Shown here: in pieces, positions 25,348-34,093 of the stretch
Layout of the letters: each line of letters begins with the position of its first letter
Position numbering within the stretch: position 1 is the stretch's first letter
DNA from: Calidithermus roseus
GTDB lineage: Bacteria; Deinococcota; Deinococci; Deinococcales; Thermaceae
Assembly: GCF_003574095.1 (NCBI RefSeq)
Contig: NZ_QWLA01000004.1
Span: forward strand, 17,646-81,645
Length of the DNA: 64,000 nucleotides
Direction of reading: 5' to 3'
Position numbers and translations under genes: made by a program
Notes under the pieces: model-generated
The model's input: only the letters and a program-made list of their open reading frames with translations
What the model was told of the DNA's origin: nothing
Database searches by the model: none

Positions 25348-26558
25348 TGGCGATGGCTGCCATGCGCAACGCCTCGAGGGCTCGAGCCAAAAAAGCTGGC
25401 TCCGCCCTGCAACTCACCGGCTACCGGCGGACGAGTGGGGCGGTGGGGGTGCGCAACCACGTGGTGGTGCTACCGGTGGACGATCTCTCCAACGCTGCCG
25501 CCGAGGGGGTGGCCCGGCTGATCAACGGAGCCGTGGCGCTGCCGCACCCCTATGGGCGCTTGCAGTTCGGGGAGGACCTCGAGCTCACCTTCCGTACCCT
25601 CAGCGGGCACGGGGCCAACCCCAACGTCTACGGCGTGGTGGTCATTGGCATCGAGCCCAGGTGGGCCGAGCGGGTGGCCGAGGGCATCGCCAAAACCGGC
25701 AAGCCGGTGGAGCTTTTCTCCATCGAGCGCCACGGCGACCTGGGCACCATCCACATGGCGTCTCGAGCGGCCTACCGGCTGGTGCAGGAGGCCTCCGAGG
25801 TGCGGCGCGAACCCATCAGCCCCTCGGAGCTGGTGACTTCGATCAAGTGCGGCGAGAGCGACCCCACGCTGGGTCTGGCGGGGAACCCCGCTTTAGGCCG
25901 CGTGGTGGACCGGCTGGTGGACATGGGGGCCAGCGTGATCTTCGGGGAAACCTCTGAACTCACCGGCGGCGAGCACCTCATCGCGGGCCGCTGCGCCACC
26001 CCTACCCTCAGGAAGAAGTTTCAGGAGATGTACGACGCCTACATTCAGATGATCGAGGACCAGGGCGTGGACCTCTTGGGCTCGCAGCCCACCGAGGGCA
26101 ACATCCGCGGCGGGCTTTCCACCATCGAGGAGAAGGCGCTGGGCAACATCCAGAAGACCGGGACCCGCCCGGTGAGCCGGGTCATCGGCTATGCCGAGCC
26201 GGTGGGGCCGGGCCAGGGCCTGGTCTTCATGAACTCCTCCTCGGCGGGGGCCGAGTACGTGACGCTGTGCGCCGCGGCGGGGAGCGTGTTGCACTTCTTC
26301 ACCACGGGCCAGGGCAACGTGGTGGGCCACCCCCTCATCCCCGTGATCAAGATCTCCCCCAACCCCATCACCTGCGAGACCATGAGCGAGCACATTGACG
26401 TGCCGCTGCCCGACCTTCTGCTGGGCGAGATCGGCCTGGACGAAGCCGAGGGCCGCATCATGAACGTCTTCGAGCGCACCGTGAACGGGCGCAAGACGGC
26501 AGCGGAACTGCTGCGACACAACGAGTTCGTGATCACCAAGCTCTATCCGAGTGCCTAG
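25347..26558 (+). CDS. suyB: UxaA-C family large subunit, candidate (2R)-sulfolactate sulfo-lyase SuyB
   Basis: A 403-residue lyase subunit. With SuyA it would split (R)-3-sulfolactate into pyruvate and sulfite using iron. Family segments are SQPTEGNIRGGLSTIEEKAL, VFMNSSSAGAEYVTLCAAAG and ITCETMSEHIDV. The PTEGNIRGGL variant is, from memory, closer to SuyB than to altronate dehydratase, but that needs a tree. ATG 25347 overlaps the suyA stop; a GTG at 25344 is possible. Alternative call: altronate/galactarate dehydratase large subunit. Confidence 0.72.
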   Translation: MAMAAMRNASRARAKKAGSALQLTGYRRTSGAVGVRNHVVVLPVDDLSNAAAEGVARLINGAVALPHPYGRLQFGEDLELTFRTLSGHGANPNVYGVVVIGIEPRWAERVAEGIAKTGKPVELFSIERHGDLGTIHMASRAAYRLVQEASEVRREPISPSELVTSIKCGESDPTLGLAGNPALGRVVDRLVDMGASVIFGETSELTGGEHLIAGRCATPTLRKKFQEMYDAYIQMIEDQGVDLLGSQPTEGNIRGGLSTIEEKALGNIQKTGTRPVSRVIGYAEPVGPGQGLVFMNSSSAGAEYVTLCAAAGSVLHFFTTGQGNVVGHPLIPVIKISPNPITCETMSEHIDVPLPDLLLGEIGLDEAEGRIMNVFERTVNGRKTAAELLRHNEFVITKLYPSA

Positions 26559-26604
26559 CACGCCAGGGATAGCCAAGAGCAACTTTCGCCATCAGCCACC
26601 GGCC

Positions 26605-27531
26605 ATGATTCTCGTCTGCGAGTTCATCACCCCCAGCGGCCTCGAGCGCCTCAGGCAAAGCGGCGTCGAAGTCCATTACGACCCCCACCTCTGGAAAGAC
26701 CGCGACGCGCTCAAGGTCCGGCTGGCCGACGCGACCGCCCTCATCGTGCGCAACCAGACCCACGTCGATGCCGACCTGCTTTTGGCAGGGCCGAAGCTCA
26801 GGGTCGTGGGGCGGCTGGGGGTGGGCCTGGACAACATCAACCAGGCGGACTTAGAGGCCAGGGGCGTGAAGCTCTACTTTGCCCGCGGGATCAACGCGGT
26901 GGGGGTGGCCGAGTACGTGATGGCGGCGATGCTGCACCTCTCGCGCAACCTCGCCGGGGCCGCCCGGCACGTGGCCGAGGGCGGCTGGAACCGCAGCGCC
27001 TTCGGGGGCTTCGAGCTCTCGGGCAAGACGCTGGGCCTGATCGGGCTGGGCGAGGTAGGCTTGCGGGTGGCTCGGCGGGCTCGGGCCTTCGGCATGAAGG
27101 TCGTGGCCGCCGACCCCCAGCGCCTGCCCTGGGAGAGTGTGGTGGAGGAATTCGAGATCACCCTCACCACCGTCGAGGAGGTCCTGCGGCAGTCGCACTT
27201 CCTCTCGCTGCACGCGCCGCTGACCCTAGAGACCCGCCACCTCATCCGCGCCGAGACCCTCGCCGCCATGCCTAAGGGGGCCTATCTGATCAATACCGCT
27301 CGAGGTGAGCTGGTCCGCAACGAAGACCTGGTAGCCGCCCTGCGTTCGGGCCAGCTGGCGGGGGCGGTGCTGGACGTGGTGGACGAGGAACCCCTGCCCG
27401 AGCATCACGTGCTGCGGGCTGTGGATAACCTGTGGATAACCCCCCACGTGGCCGGGCTCACCGCCGAAGCCCAGGAGGCGGTGGGCCTGCGGGTGGCCGA
27501 GGGCGTGCTGGCGGCGCTGGGGGTCCGATGA
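26605..27531 (+). CDS. D-isomer-specific 2-hydroxyacid dehydrogenase, candidate (S)-sulfolactate dehydrogenase SlcC
   Basis: A 308-residue NAD-dependent dehydrogenase. The Rossmann motif is GLIGLGEVGLRVARRA; the catalytic arginine and histidine are in TARGELV and the late TPHVAGLT, with glutamate in DEEPLPEHH. The N-terminal EFITPSGLERLRQSGVEVHY resembles the SlcC subgroup, which oxidises (S)-sulfolactate to sulfopyruvate. It is next to suyB and overlaps the next gene by ATGA. An upstream GTG at 26551 would add 18 residues. Confidence 0.75.
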   Translation: MILVCEFITPSGLERLRQSGVEVHYDPHLWKDRDALKVRLADATALIVRNQTHVDADLLLAGPKLRVVGRLGVGLDNINQADLEARGVKLYFARGINAVGVAEYVMAAMLHLSRNLAGAARHVAEGGWNRSAFGGFELSGKTLGLIGLGEVGLRVARRARAFGMKVVAADPQRLPWESVVEEFEITLTTVEEVLRQSHFLSLHAPLTLETRHLIRAETLAAMPKGAYLINTARGELVRNEDLVAALRSGQLAGAVLDVVDEEPLPEHHVLRAVDNLWITPHVAGLTAEAQEAVGLRVAEGVLAALGVR

Positions 27532-28523
27532 AAATCGCTTATGCCCAGCTTCTGGAAGCCGTGCGGGGCCACTTCGCCGCCTTGGGGCTTGCGGCAGAGC
27601 ACGCGGGGGCCATCGCCGAGGTGGTGCTGGAGGCCGAGCTCGAGGGCAACAGCGGGCACGGCCTCTCCCGCATCCCGCAGTACACCCACCAGCTCAGGGC
27701 CGGGGGGCTCAACGCCCGGCCCGCGATGCGGCTCGAGCGCACCCGCCCGGCTGTGGCCATCCTTCATGCCGACGGAGCGCCCGGCCCGGTGGCGGGCCTC
27801 CAGGCCGTGAGGGAACTGGTGGGCCTGGCGCAGGAGCAGGGGAGCGCCGCGCTGGCGGTGCGGGGAGCCGGGCACTGTGGGGTGCTCTCGGCCTACGTGG
27901 GGCGGCTGGCCCACGCGGGCCTGGTCGGGCTAGCCTTCGCCAACACCCCGCCCGCCCTCGCGCCGGGGCCGGTGCTGGGCACCAACCCCATCGCCCTGGG
28001 CACGCCTGCCGAGCCCGAGCCGGTGGTGGTCGACACCTCGGTGGCGGTGGTGGCGCGGGGCAAGATCATGGGCGCTGCCAGGCGGGGCGAGGCCATCCCC
28101 GAGGGGTGGGCCGTGGACAGGGAGGGCCGGCCCACCACCGACGCCAAAGCTGCGCTCGAGGGCTCCCTGCTGCCCATCGGCGGCGGCAAGGGCTTCGCTC
28201 TGGGGGTGCTGGTAGAGGTGCTGGCCGGGGCGCTGGCGGGGGCGGTGCTTTCCCCCGAGCTGCCCCTGCCCTGGGCTCCGCCGGAGCAGGCGGCTAGGCC
28301 GGGGCTGTTGCTGGTGGCCCTCGACCCGGCGGCTTTCGGGGAGGGCTACGGTGAGCGGGTGGCCCGGATGGTGGGAGCGCTCGAGGCTGCCGGGGCCCGC
28401 ATCCCCGGAGCCCGGCGGGCGGCTTTGCGGAGGAAGGCCATGCGGGAGGGGATCGAGGTCAACGAAGCTTTGCAGGCTGAACTGGGTAGACTTGGGTTGA
28501 ACTTACAAGGAGGAGCGGCATGA
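27528..28523 (+). CDS. Ldh2/malate dehydrogenase-type oxidoreductase, candidate (R)-sulfolactate dehydrogenase ComC
   Basis: A 331-residue NAD(P)-dependent enzyme of the malate/L-sulfolactate dehydrogenase family. The catalytic histidine lies in NSGHGLSRIPQYTHQLRAGG and the nucleotide-binding segment in GTNPIALGTP. ComC reduces sulfopyruvate to (R)-sulfolactate; with SlcC it turns the (S)- into the (R)-isomer, the substrate of SuyAB. It overlaps both neighbours by ATGA, showing tight coupling. Confidence 0.75.
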   Translation: MKIAYAQLLEAVRGHFAALGLAAEHAGAIAEVVLEAELEGNSGHGLSRIPQYTHQLRAGGLNARPAMRLERTRPAVAILHADGAPGPVAGLQAVRELVGLAQEQGSAALAVRGAGHCGVLSAYVGRLAHAGLVGLAFANTPPALAPGPVLGTNPIALGTPAEPEPVVVDTSVAVVARGKIMGAARRGEAIPEGWAVDREGRPTTDAKAALEGSLLPIGGGKGFALGVLVEVLAGALAGAVLSPELPLPWAPPEQAARPGLLLVALDPAAFGEGYGERVARMVGALEAAGARIPGARRAALRRKAMREGIEVNEALQAELGRLGLNLQGGAA

Positions 28524-29782
28524 AGAAGCTGTTTTGGCTCGCGTTAGCGGTACTCGTGGCTTCCGGGGCGGTGGCCCAGCAGGCCACCCGGCTGCGCGTG
28601 TTCATCGGGGGGCAGCAGCGCCCCGACGTGATGCGCAAGATTCTGGACGCCTATCAGCAGCGCAACCCCGGCGTGCGGGTGGAAATCGAGGTCGGCGGGG
28701 CCACCTCCGACCAGCAGCAGCAATACCTCACCACCGTCTTGGCCTCGCGCGATCCCTCGATCGACGTCATCCTCATCGACGTGATCCGGCCCGCCCAGTA
28801 CGCGGCGGCTAAGTGGTCGGACACCCTCGACAAGTACCTCCCGGCGGCCAGCAGGGCCAACCTGCTCAAGCAGTACCTGCCGGCCTACGCCAAGGCCAAC
28901 GTCATCAACGGGCAACTCATCGCCCTGCCCAGCTTCGCCGACGCGCAGTTCCTGTACTACCGCAAGGATTTGCTCGAGAAGTACAACCTCAAACCCCCCA
29001 CCACCTGGGACGAGGCCATCAAGCAGGCCCAGACCATCCTGGCCGGCGAGCGCAACCCTAACCTCAATGGCATCGGCTTCATGGGCAATATCTCCGAGGG
29101 CACGGTGTGCAGCTTCCTGCTGCCCATCTGGGCCGCGGGGGGCGACGTAGACGACGACTCCGGCAAGCTCATCCTCACCGAGGCCCAGGCCCGCAACTCC
29201 TTGCAGTTCTGGCTCGACCTCATGGACAAGCACAAGGTCTCCCCACCCAACATGGCCGAGAAAGCCCAGGACACCATCCGCCAGGAGATGCAGGCCGGGC
29301 GCTGGGTCTTCGGCACGCTCTTCGCCTACGCCTGGAACAGGTTTCAGAACGACGCCGACAGCCAGGTCAAGGGCAAGATCGGCGTGGTGCCGCTGCCCCG
29401 CTTCGAGGGCGGGCGTTCGGCGAGCTGCTTGGGCGGTTGGCAGTGGACCATCTCCGACTTCTCAAAGAACAAGGCCCAGGCCTACAAGCTGGTGCGCTAC
29501 CTCTCGAGCCCCGAGGTCTCCAAGGTCCTGGCCATCGAGGCCTCTAACCTGCCGGTCTTCCCCTCACTCTACAAAGACCCCGACGTGCTCAAGGCCAACC
29601 CCTGGTTCGCCGACGCCCTGCCCGTGGTGCAGGCCGCCCGCGCGCGCCCCGTCCATCCCCGCTACCCCGAGGTGGCCGACGTGATGCGCAAGGCCCTCAA
29701 CGCGGTTCTGGCCCGCACCAAGACGCCGGAGGCCGCGGCCAAAGAGGTCATCGGCGGCTTGCAGGCGATTTACGGGAAATAA
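28520..29782 (+). CDS. Sugar ABC transporter substrate-binding protein
   Basis: A 420-residue family 1 extracellular binding protein. The signal peptide is MKKLFWLALAVLVASGAVAQ with cleavage near AVA-QQ and no lipobox cysteine. The body shows the family pattern (VASRDPSIDVILIDVI, LPSFADAQFLYYRKDLLEKY). It would capture a sugar or glycoside outside the membrane; the operon suggests sulfoquinovose or its glyceryl glycoside. AAGGAGGAGCGGC precedes the ATG, and the gene overlaps the ComC-like gene. Confidence 0.88.
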   Translation: MKKLFWLALAVLVASGAVAQQATRLRVFIGGQQRPDVMRKILDAYQQRNPGVRVEIEVGGATSDQQQQYLTTVLASRDPSIDVILIDVIRPAQYAAAKWSDTLDKYLPAASRANLLKQYLPAYAKANVINGQLIALPSFADAQFLYYRKDLLEKYNLKPPTTWDEAIKQAQTILAGERNPNLNGIGFMGNISEGTVCSFLLPIWAAGGDVDDDSGKLILTEAQARNSLQFWLDLMDKHKVSPPNMAEKAQDTIRQEMQAGRWVFGTLFAYAWNRFQNDADSQVKGKIGVVPLPRFEGGRSASCLGGWQWTISDFSKNKAQAYKLVRYLSSPEVSKVLAIEASNLPVFPSLYKDPDVLKANPWFADALPVVQAARARPVHPRYPEVADVMRKALNAVLARTKTPEAAAKEVIGGLQAIYGK

Positions 29783-29801
29783 GGTCGAGGGTTAGGGCTA
29801 T

Positions 29802-29872
29802 GTCATACGTCGTACGTCCTGCGCAGGTGCTTTTGGTGCGAGGCGTATGGCGCACGACGTATGACCTACGAC
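29802..29872. repeat. Intergenic repeat block (CATACGTCGTACGTCC and ACGACGTATGACCTACGAC)
   Basis: Lies between the binding protein and the first permease; the two halves are roughly inverted copies of the same TACGTCGTACG theme. Confidence 0.65.
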
Positions 29873-29882
29873 GGTAACGACT

Positions 29883-30788
29883 ATGACCCGACCCCAACCC
29901 CGCTACCGCAGAAGCCTCGGCGACCTCAGCGAGCGCGCCTTGGCCTTTTGGCTGCTGGTCCCGGCTGGGTTGCTGCTGGGCCTCATCGCCCTGTACCCGG
30001 TGCTCCGGCTCGTCTACACCAGCTTTTTCCAGTATCAGCTCACCCTCGGGCCCGAGGCCAGCTTCAACGGGCTGGAGAACTACGCTACTGCTTTGCGCGA
30101 CGCCCGCTTCTGGAACGCGTTGAAGAACACCTCGCTCATCGTGTTGATCACCGTTCCGGGGGCGCTGGTGGTGGGGCTGGGGCTGGCTTTGCTGGCTAAT
30201 CTGCCCTTCCGGGTGAAGTGGCCGGTGCGGCTGGGGCTGTTGTTGCCCTGGGCCCTGCCGCTGGTCTTCGTGGGCCTGATCTTCCAGTGGTTCTTCGACA
30301 GCCAGTACGGGGTGGTCAACGACATCATCGTGCGGCTGGGGGGAGAGCGGCAGTTCTGGCTGTTCAGGCCCGACCTGGCCTTCTGGGCCATCTGCTTCAC
30401 CATCATCTGGAAGACCAGCTCCTTCGTGGCGTTGATCCTGCTGGCGGGCTTGCAGACCATCCCCAAGGAACTCTACGAGGCCGCCGAGGTGGATGGGGCC
30501 AGCCCCTTCCAGCGCTTCTGGCGCGTGACCCTTCCGCTTTTGACCCCCGCCATCCTGGTGGCCCTGATTTTCCGCACCATCACCGCCTTCCAGACCTTCG
30601 ACATCCCCTACGCCATGACCAAAGGGGGCCCCGGCAACGCGACCGAGACGCTGGCCATGTACGTGCGGGTGACCAGCATCGAAAACCTCAACTTCGGCTA
30701 CGGCTCGGCCCTGGCGGTGCTGCTGTTCTTGCTGAGCATGGCGATTACGGTGGTGTACCTGCGCTACGTGAGGGGGGCGGATGAGTAG
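29883..30788 (+). CDS. Sugar ABC transporter permease (MalF type)
   Basis: A 301-residue inner-membrane protein with about six spans, starting with LLVPAGLLLGLIALYPVLRL. The cytoplasmic EAA loop (YEAAEVDGASPFQRFWRVTL) contacts the ATPase. With the next permease it forms the channel. No ATPase gene lies in this operon, so a shared MsmK/MalK-type ATPase elsewhere is expected. Confidence 0.9.
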   Translation: MTRPQPRYRRSLGDLSERALAFWLLVPAGLLLGLIALYPVLRLVYTSFFQYQLTLGPEASFNGLENYATALRDARFWNALKNTSLIVLITVPGALVVGLGLALLANLPFRVKWPVRLGLLLPWALPLVFVGLIFQWFFDSQYGVVNDIIVRLGGERQFWLFRPDLAFWAICFTIIWKTSSFVALILLAGLQTIPKELYEAAEVDGASPFQRFWRVTLPLLTPAILVALIFRTITAFQTFDIPYAMTKGGPGNATETLAMYVRVTSIENLNFGYGSALAVLLFLLSMAITVVYLRYVRGADE

Positions 30789-30801
30789 GCTGCGCCGTAG
30801 G

Positions 30802-30907
30802 GGTCGTACGTCGTACGTCGTACGCGAAAGAGGCAAAACGCAAGACGCAAGACGCAAGACGCCGGTAGCTCGTGCTTTGGGGCGCTTAGCGTTTAGCGTT
30901 TGGCGCT
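30802..30907. repeat. Intergenic repeat block between the two permease genes
   Basis: GTCGTACGTCGTACGTCGTA is followed by CAAAACGC and three ACGCAAG units, then CGCTTAGCGTTTAGCGTTTG. This is the richest example of the repeat family in the window, and it lies inside an operon. Confidence 0.7.
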
Positions 30908-30950
30908 GGGCGCACTTGAGCCTTTGGCTATCCGCGGCTCGGAGGGCTTC

Positions 30951-31781
30951 ATGAACCCCTTCAAGAACCTGCGCCTGTGGGTGTGGGTCGCCGCGGCCAT
31001 TGTGGTGGTCAACGGCTTCTTCCCCTCGGTGTGGATCTTCTTCACCTCACTGAAGCTCGAGGGCGAACTCACCCGCATCCCCATCACCTACTGGCCGGAG
31101 AACCCCACCTTCCAGAACTACCTCCAGGCCTTCCGCGAGCAGCCGTTGGGCCGCTACTTCCTCAACAGCGTGATCGTGGCGGTAGCTTCGACCCTGCTGT
31201 GCGTGGGGGTGGCGAGCCTGGCGGCCTACGCGCTGGCCCGGCTGCACGTGCCCCGGCGCAACCTGATCCTCTCGCTGTTGGTGGGGGTCTCGATGTTCCC
31301 GGTGGCCTCGCTGATGGTGCCGCTGTACCAGACCTTCAACGAACTGGGCCTGCGCAACAACTACCTGGCGCTGATCCTGCCCCACGCCGCGCTCTCGCTG
31401 CCGGTGGCCACGCTCACGCTGGTGAGTTTCTTCGCCGGAATCCCGCGCGACCTCGAGGCGGCGGCGATGGTGGACGGCTCGAGCCGCCTGGGCGCTTTGT
31501 GGCGCATCGTGGTGCCGCTCTCGGCGCCGGGGGTGTTCACGGCAGCCATCCTGGCCTTCGTCAACAGTTGGGACGAGTTCCTGCTGGCCTCCACGCTGCT
31601 TCCGGCCAAGGCCATGCGCACGCTGCCGGTGGGCATTCAGCTCTACCAGGGCGAATACGTCTTCCCCTGGCCGCTGATCTCCGCCGCCCTGGTGGTGGCG
31701 CTGGTGCCGGTGGCGCTGGTCATCGCCGTCTTCCAGGAGCGGGTGGTGGGCGGCCTGACGCAAGGGGGTGTCAAGGGATGA
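30951..31781 (+). CDS. Sugar ABC transporter permease (MalG type)
   Basis: A 276-residue membrane protein, partner of the preceding permease. The EAA loop is EAAAMVDGSSRLGALWRIVV. ATG 30951 follows GGAGGGCTTC and is preferred over the upstream in-frame start, which lies in repeat sequence. The C-terminus has FQERVVGGLTQGGVKG, usual for MalG-type proteins. Confidence 0.9.
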   Translation: MNPFKNLRLWVWVAAAIVVVNGFFPSVWIFFTSLKLEGELTRIPITYWPENPTFQNYLQAFREQPLGRYFLNSVIVAVASTLLCVGVASLAAYALARLHVPRRNLILSLLVGVSMFPVASLMVPLYQTFNELGLRNNYLALILPHAALSLPVATLTLVSFFAGIPRDLEAAAMVDGSSRLGALWRIVVPLSAPGVFTAAILAFVNSWDEFLLASTLLPAKAMRTLPVGIQLYQGEYVFPWPLISAALVVALVPVALVIAVFQERVVGGLTQGGVKG

Positions 31782-31790
31782 CGCGAGACG

Positions 31791-31872
31791 CAGGTCGTAC
31801 GTCGTACGCAAGAAGGGGTGTGGCTCTGGACCCCTGAGGTTGTCCTGGGCGTTTGGCGTGTAGCGTTTGGCA
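31791..31872. repeat. Intergenic repeat block before the isomerase-like gene
   Basis: GACGCAGGTCGTACGTCGTA, then after a gap GGCGTTTGGCGTGTAGCGTT. No ribosome site is evident before the ATG at 31878. Confidence 0.6.
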
Positions 31873-31877
31873 ATCTT

Positions 31878-33212
31878 ATGTTGCGGATCGGACTCGTCCC
31901 CATCGTGCGGCCCCTGTTCCGGGGGTCGAAACTTGGCCTCGAGCACGCCTCGAGTCAGGCCCTTCGGCGCCTCGGAGGCGAGCTGGGCTTCGAGCTGGCC
32001 TACGTGGCCGAGCCCGTGGCCGACGCTACGCAGGCGGCAGCGGCGGCGAAGGCGGCAGTGGCGGCTGGGCTGGACCTGCTGCTGGTCGAACACGTGACCT
32101 TCGCCACGGCAGACGTGTTCTTGCCCCTGCTGGAGCTCCCCGTTCCGCTGGGCTTGTGGGCGCTGCCCGAGGTGTGGGAAACGGGCCCGCTGCCGCAAAA
32201 CGCCATTTGCGGGCTGAACCTGGCCCTTTCGCTTTCGGTGCCGGGGCGGCAGACGCCGGTGAAGTGGTTTTACGGCGCCCCCGAGGACGAACGCTTCCGC
32301 GAGCGCCTGGGCCTGACCCTTGCCGCCTTGCGTGGGGTCAAAGCCCTGCGCGAGAGCCGGGTGCTGTGGCTGGGCGGTCCCGCGCCGGGGTTCTTCGCCT
32401 TCGACGCGCTGCCCGAGACGGGGATGCGGGTGGAGCGGGTGGGCCTCGAGGCGCTGTGGGAAGCCCTGGAGGGTGTCAGGGATTCCGATGTGGACGAGCT
32501 GGCCGCCGTCTTCGACGAGCTGGCGGAGTACCCGCTGGAGCAGTTGCGCCCGACCTTCCGGCTCGAGCTGGCCCTGGCCCAGGTGGCGCGGGGCTACGAC
32601 GGGGTCGCCCTCCGCGAGTGGCCGGAAATCCCCGACCGGGCCGGGGTGATGGCCTACTCGGCCATGGCCCGCCTGGCCGACCGGGGTCACACCTTCGCCC
32701 CCGAAGGCGACGTGATGGGGCTGGCCGGGCAACTGGCCTTGCGGGCCATCTCAGGCCAGCCCGCCATCCTGCTCGACATCTCGCACTTCGGGAGCAAAGG
32801 GCTCATGCTCTGGCACGGCGGCGAGGCTCCCAAAGCCTGGGCGGGTGGCCCCACCCGGCTGGTTCCCCACTTCAACCGGGGGCTGCCTGCCGTGCGCGAC
32901 ATGCCCCTCAAAGCTGGGCCCATCAGCGGCCTGCGGCTGCTGCCGGGGCGGCGGGCGGTGGTGCACGGGGGTTATCTGAGCGGCGAAAAGGGCTACGACG
33001 GGGACTCGAGCTGGCTAGTGGCGGCGAGCTGGGCCGGGCAGAGCCTCGAGCCCCGCGAGTTCCTGGCGAGCTGGCTGGGCCACCGCGTCCCCCATCACAT
33101 GGCGGTGGGGATGGGCGAGCACCAGCCGGCGCTGCTGGAGCTGTGCGCCTGGTTGGGCCTGGAGGTGCTGTCGGCCAAACCGGAGGAAAATGGGCTGGTA
33201 TGGCTAGCGTGA
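31878..33212 (+). CDS. L-fucose/L-arabinose isomerase-fold protein, candidate sulfoquinovose isomerase
   Basis: A 444-residue protein with the FucI/AraA architecture. The C-terminal metal-site region reads APEGDVMGLAGQLALRAISG, then LLDISHFGSKGLMLWHGGEA, matching the Glu, Asp and His ligands of that superfamily. In this operon an aldose-ketose isomerase must act before the sugar kinase, and this is the only candidate. I infer sulfoquinovose to sulfofructose. I am not certain which described SQ isomerases share this fold. It overlaps the kinase gene by 13 bp. Confidence 0.7.
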   Translation: MLRIGLVPIVRPLFRGSKLGLEHASSQALRRLGGELGFELAYVAEPVADATQAAAAAKAAVAAGLDLLLVEHVTFATADVFLPLLELPVPLGLWALPEVWETGPLPQNAICGLNLALSLSVPGRQTPVKWFYGAPEDERFRERLGLTLAALRGVKALRESRVLWLGGPAPGFFAFDALPETGMRVERVGLEALWEALEGVRDSDVDELAAVFDELAEYPLEQLRPTFRLELALAQVARGYDGVALREWPEIPDRAGVMAYSAMARLADRGHTFAPEGDVMGLAGQLALRAISGQPAILLDISHFGSKGLMLWHGGEAPKAWAGGPTRLVPHFNRGLPAVRDMPLKAGPISGLRLLPGRRAVVHGGYLSGEKGYDGDSSWLVAASWAGQSLEPREFLASWLGHRVPHHMAVGMGEHQPALLELCAWLGLEVLSAKPEENGLVWLA

Positions 33213-34033
33213 TCACCCTGGGCTGGGCCTGCTTGGACCAGCGCTTCTACCTCGAGCGCTTTCCCCCCACCCACAGCCGCACCCCCGTGCGGGCCTTCCG
33301 CCAGGCCATCGGCGGACCTGCCGCCGTGGCGGCCCAGGCCGTCGCCCGGCTGGGCGGGGAGGCGCTGCTGCTCTCCCGGCGCGGTTCGGACACAGTGGGG
33401 GAGAGCCTCGAGGCCGCCCTCCGCGCCGAGGGGGTGCGCACCCGCTTCACCCTGGGCCAGGAAACCCCCATCAGCGCGGTGCTGGTGGCCCCGGACGGCG
33501 AGCGCTACATCTTCCCTTACCGTCCCGACCTGCCCGCCGAGCCTGACTGGGACCCGGAAGTGGTGCTGGAGGGCGTGGGGGCCGTGCTGCTGGACCACCG
33601 CTGGGTTCTGGCCGGGCTGCGGCTGGCCCAGGCCGCCCGCGCGCGCGGCATCCCGGTGGTGCTCGACCTCGACCACGACCGCCCCGAGGCCTGGGAGCTG
33701 GTGCCCCTGGCGAGCCACGTGGTGGCCTCGGAGGAGCTGGCCCGGCATCTGGGCGGGGTGGAGGCGTTGCTGGGGCGCATTCCCGGTTGGGCCGCCGTGA
33801 CGCTGGGGGCCGAGGGCGTGCGCCACCGTAGAGGCCAGATCCCCGCCTTCCGGGTCGAGGTCAGGGACTCGACGGGCGCGGGGGACGTGTACCACGGCGC
33901 TTTCGCCCTGGGCCTGGCCGAGGGGATGGGCGAGGAGGGGGCCCTGCGCTTTGCCGCCGCGGTCGCCGCCCTGCACGTGCAAAATGGCGAGCCTCCTGGA
34001 AGGAGGGAGGTCGAGGCATTATTGGCCTCGTAG
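33200..34033 (+). CDS. PfkB-family sugar kinase, candidate sulfofructose kinase (YihV-like)
   Basis: A 277-residue ribokinase-fold kinase. The N-terminal IGGPAAVAAQAVARLGGEAL and the C-terminal anion-hole motif DSTGAGDVYHGAFALGLAEG carry the catalytic aspartate. Compared from memory with E. coli YihV it shares GGPAA-AA-A-ARLG, SA-V--GER and RFA--VAAL throughout, and YihV's ADVRW is matched by LDHRW. YihV phosphorylates sulfofructose at C1. Position between isomerase and aldolase fits. Other PfkB kinases (ribokinase, tagatose kinase) are the alternative. Confidence 0.8.
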   Translation: MASVITLGWACLDQRFYLERFPPTHSRTPVRAFRQAIGGPAAVAAQAVARLGGEALLLSRRGSDTVGESLEAALRAEGVRTRFTLGQETPISAVLVAPDGERYIFPYRPDLPAEPDWDPEVVLEGVGAVLLDHRWVLAGLRLAQAARARGIPVVLDLDHDRPEAWELVPLASHVVASEELARHLGGVEALLGRIPGWAAVTLGAEGVRHRRGQIPAFRVEVRDSTGAGDVYHGAFALGLAEGMGEEGALRFAAAVAALHVQNGEPPGRREVEALLAS

Positions 34034-34093
34034 GGGCCCAGGGTTTTACGAAGGGTTATCCGCTCTGCAGCAGAAGCTAGTTGGAGGCGAACT

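Noticed and set aside
24985..26558. Altronate or galactarate dehydratase as the first-choice call
   Set aside because: No hexuronate isomerase, uxaB or kdgK accompanies it, whereas SlcC-, ComC- and YihV-like genes do; kept only as an alternative.
30802..30907. Tandem TACGTC units as a possible CRISPR array
   Set aside because: Units are 6-12 bp, contiguous and imperfect, with no spacers of constant length and no cas genes.
31853..33199. Upstream extension of the PfkB kinase frame as an N-terminal fusion domain
   Set aside because: The long open frame overlaps the FucI-like gene in another register and reads as low-complexity Arg/Gly/Ala; the kinase begins at the ATG at 33200.
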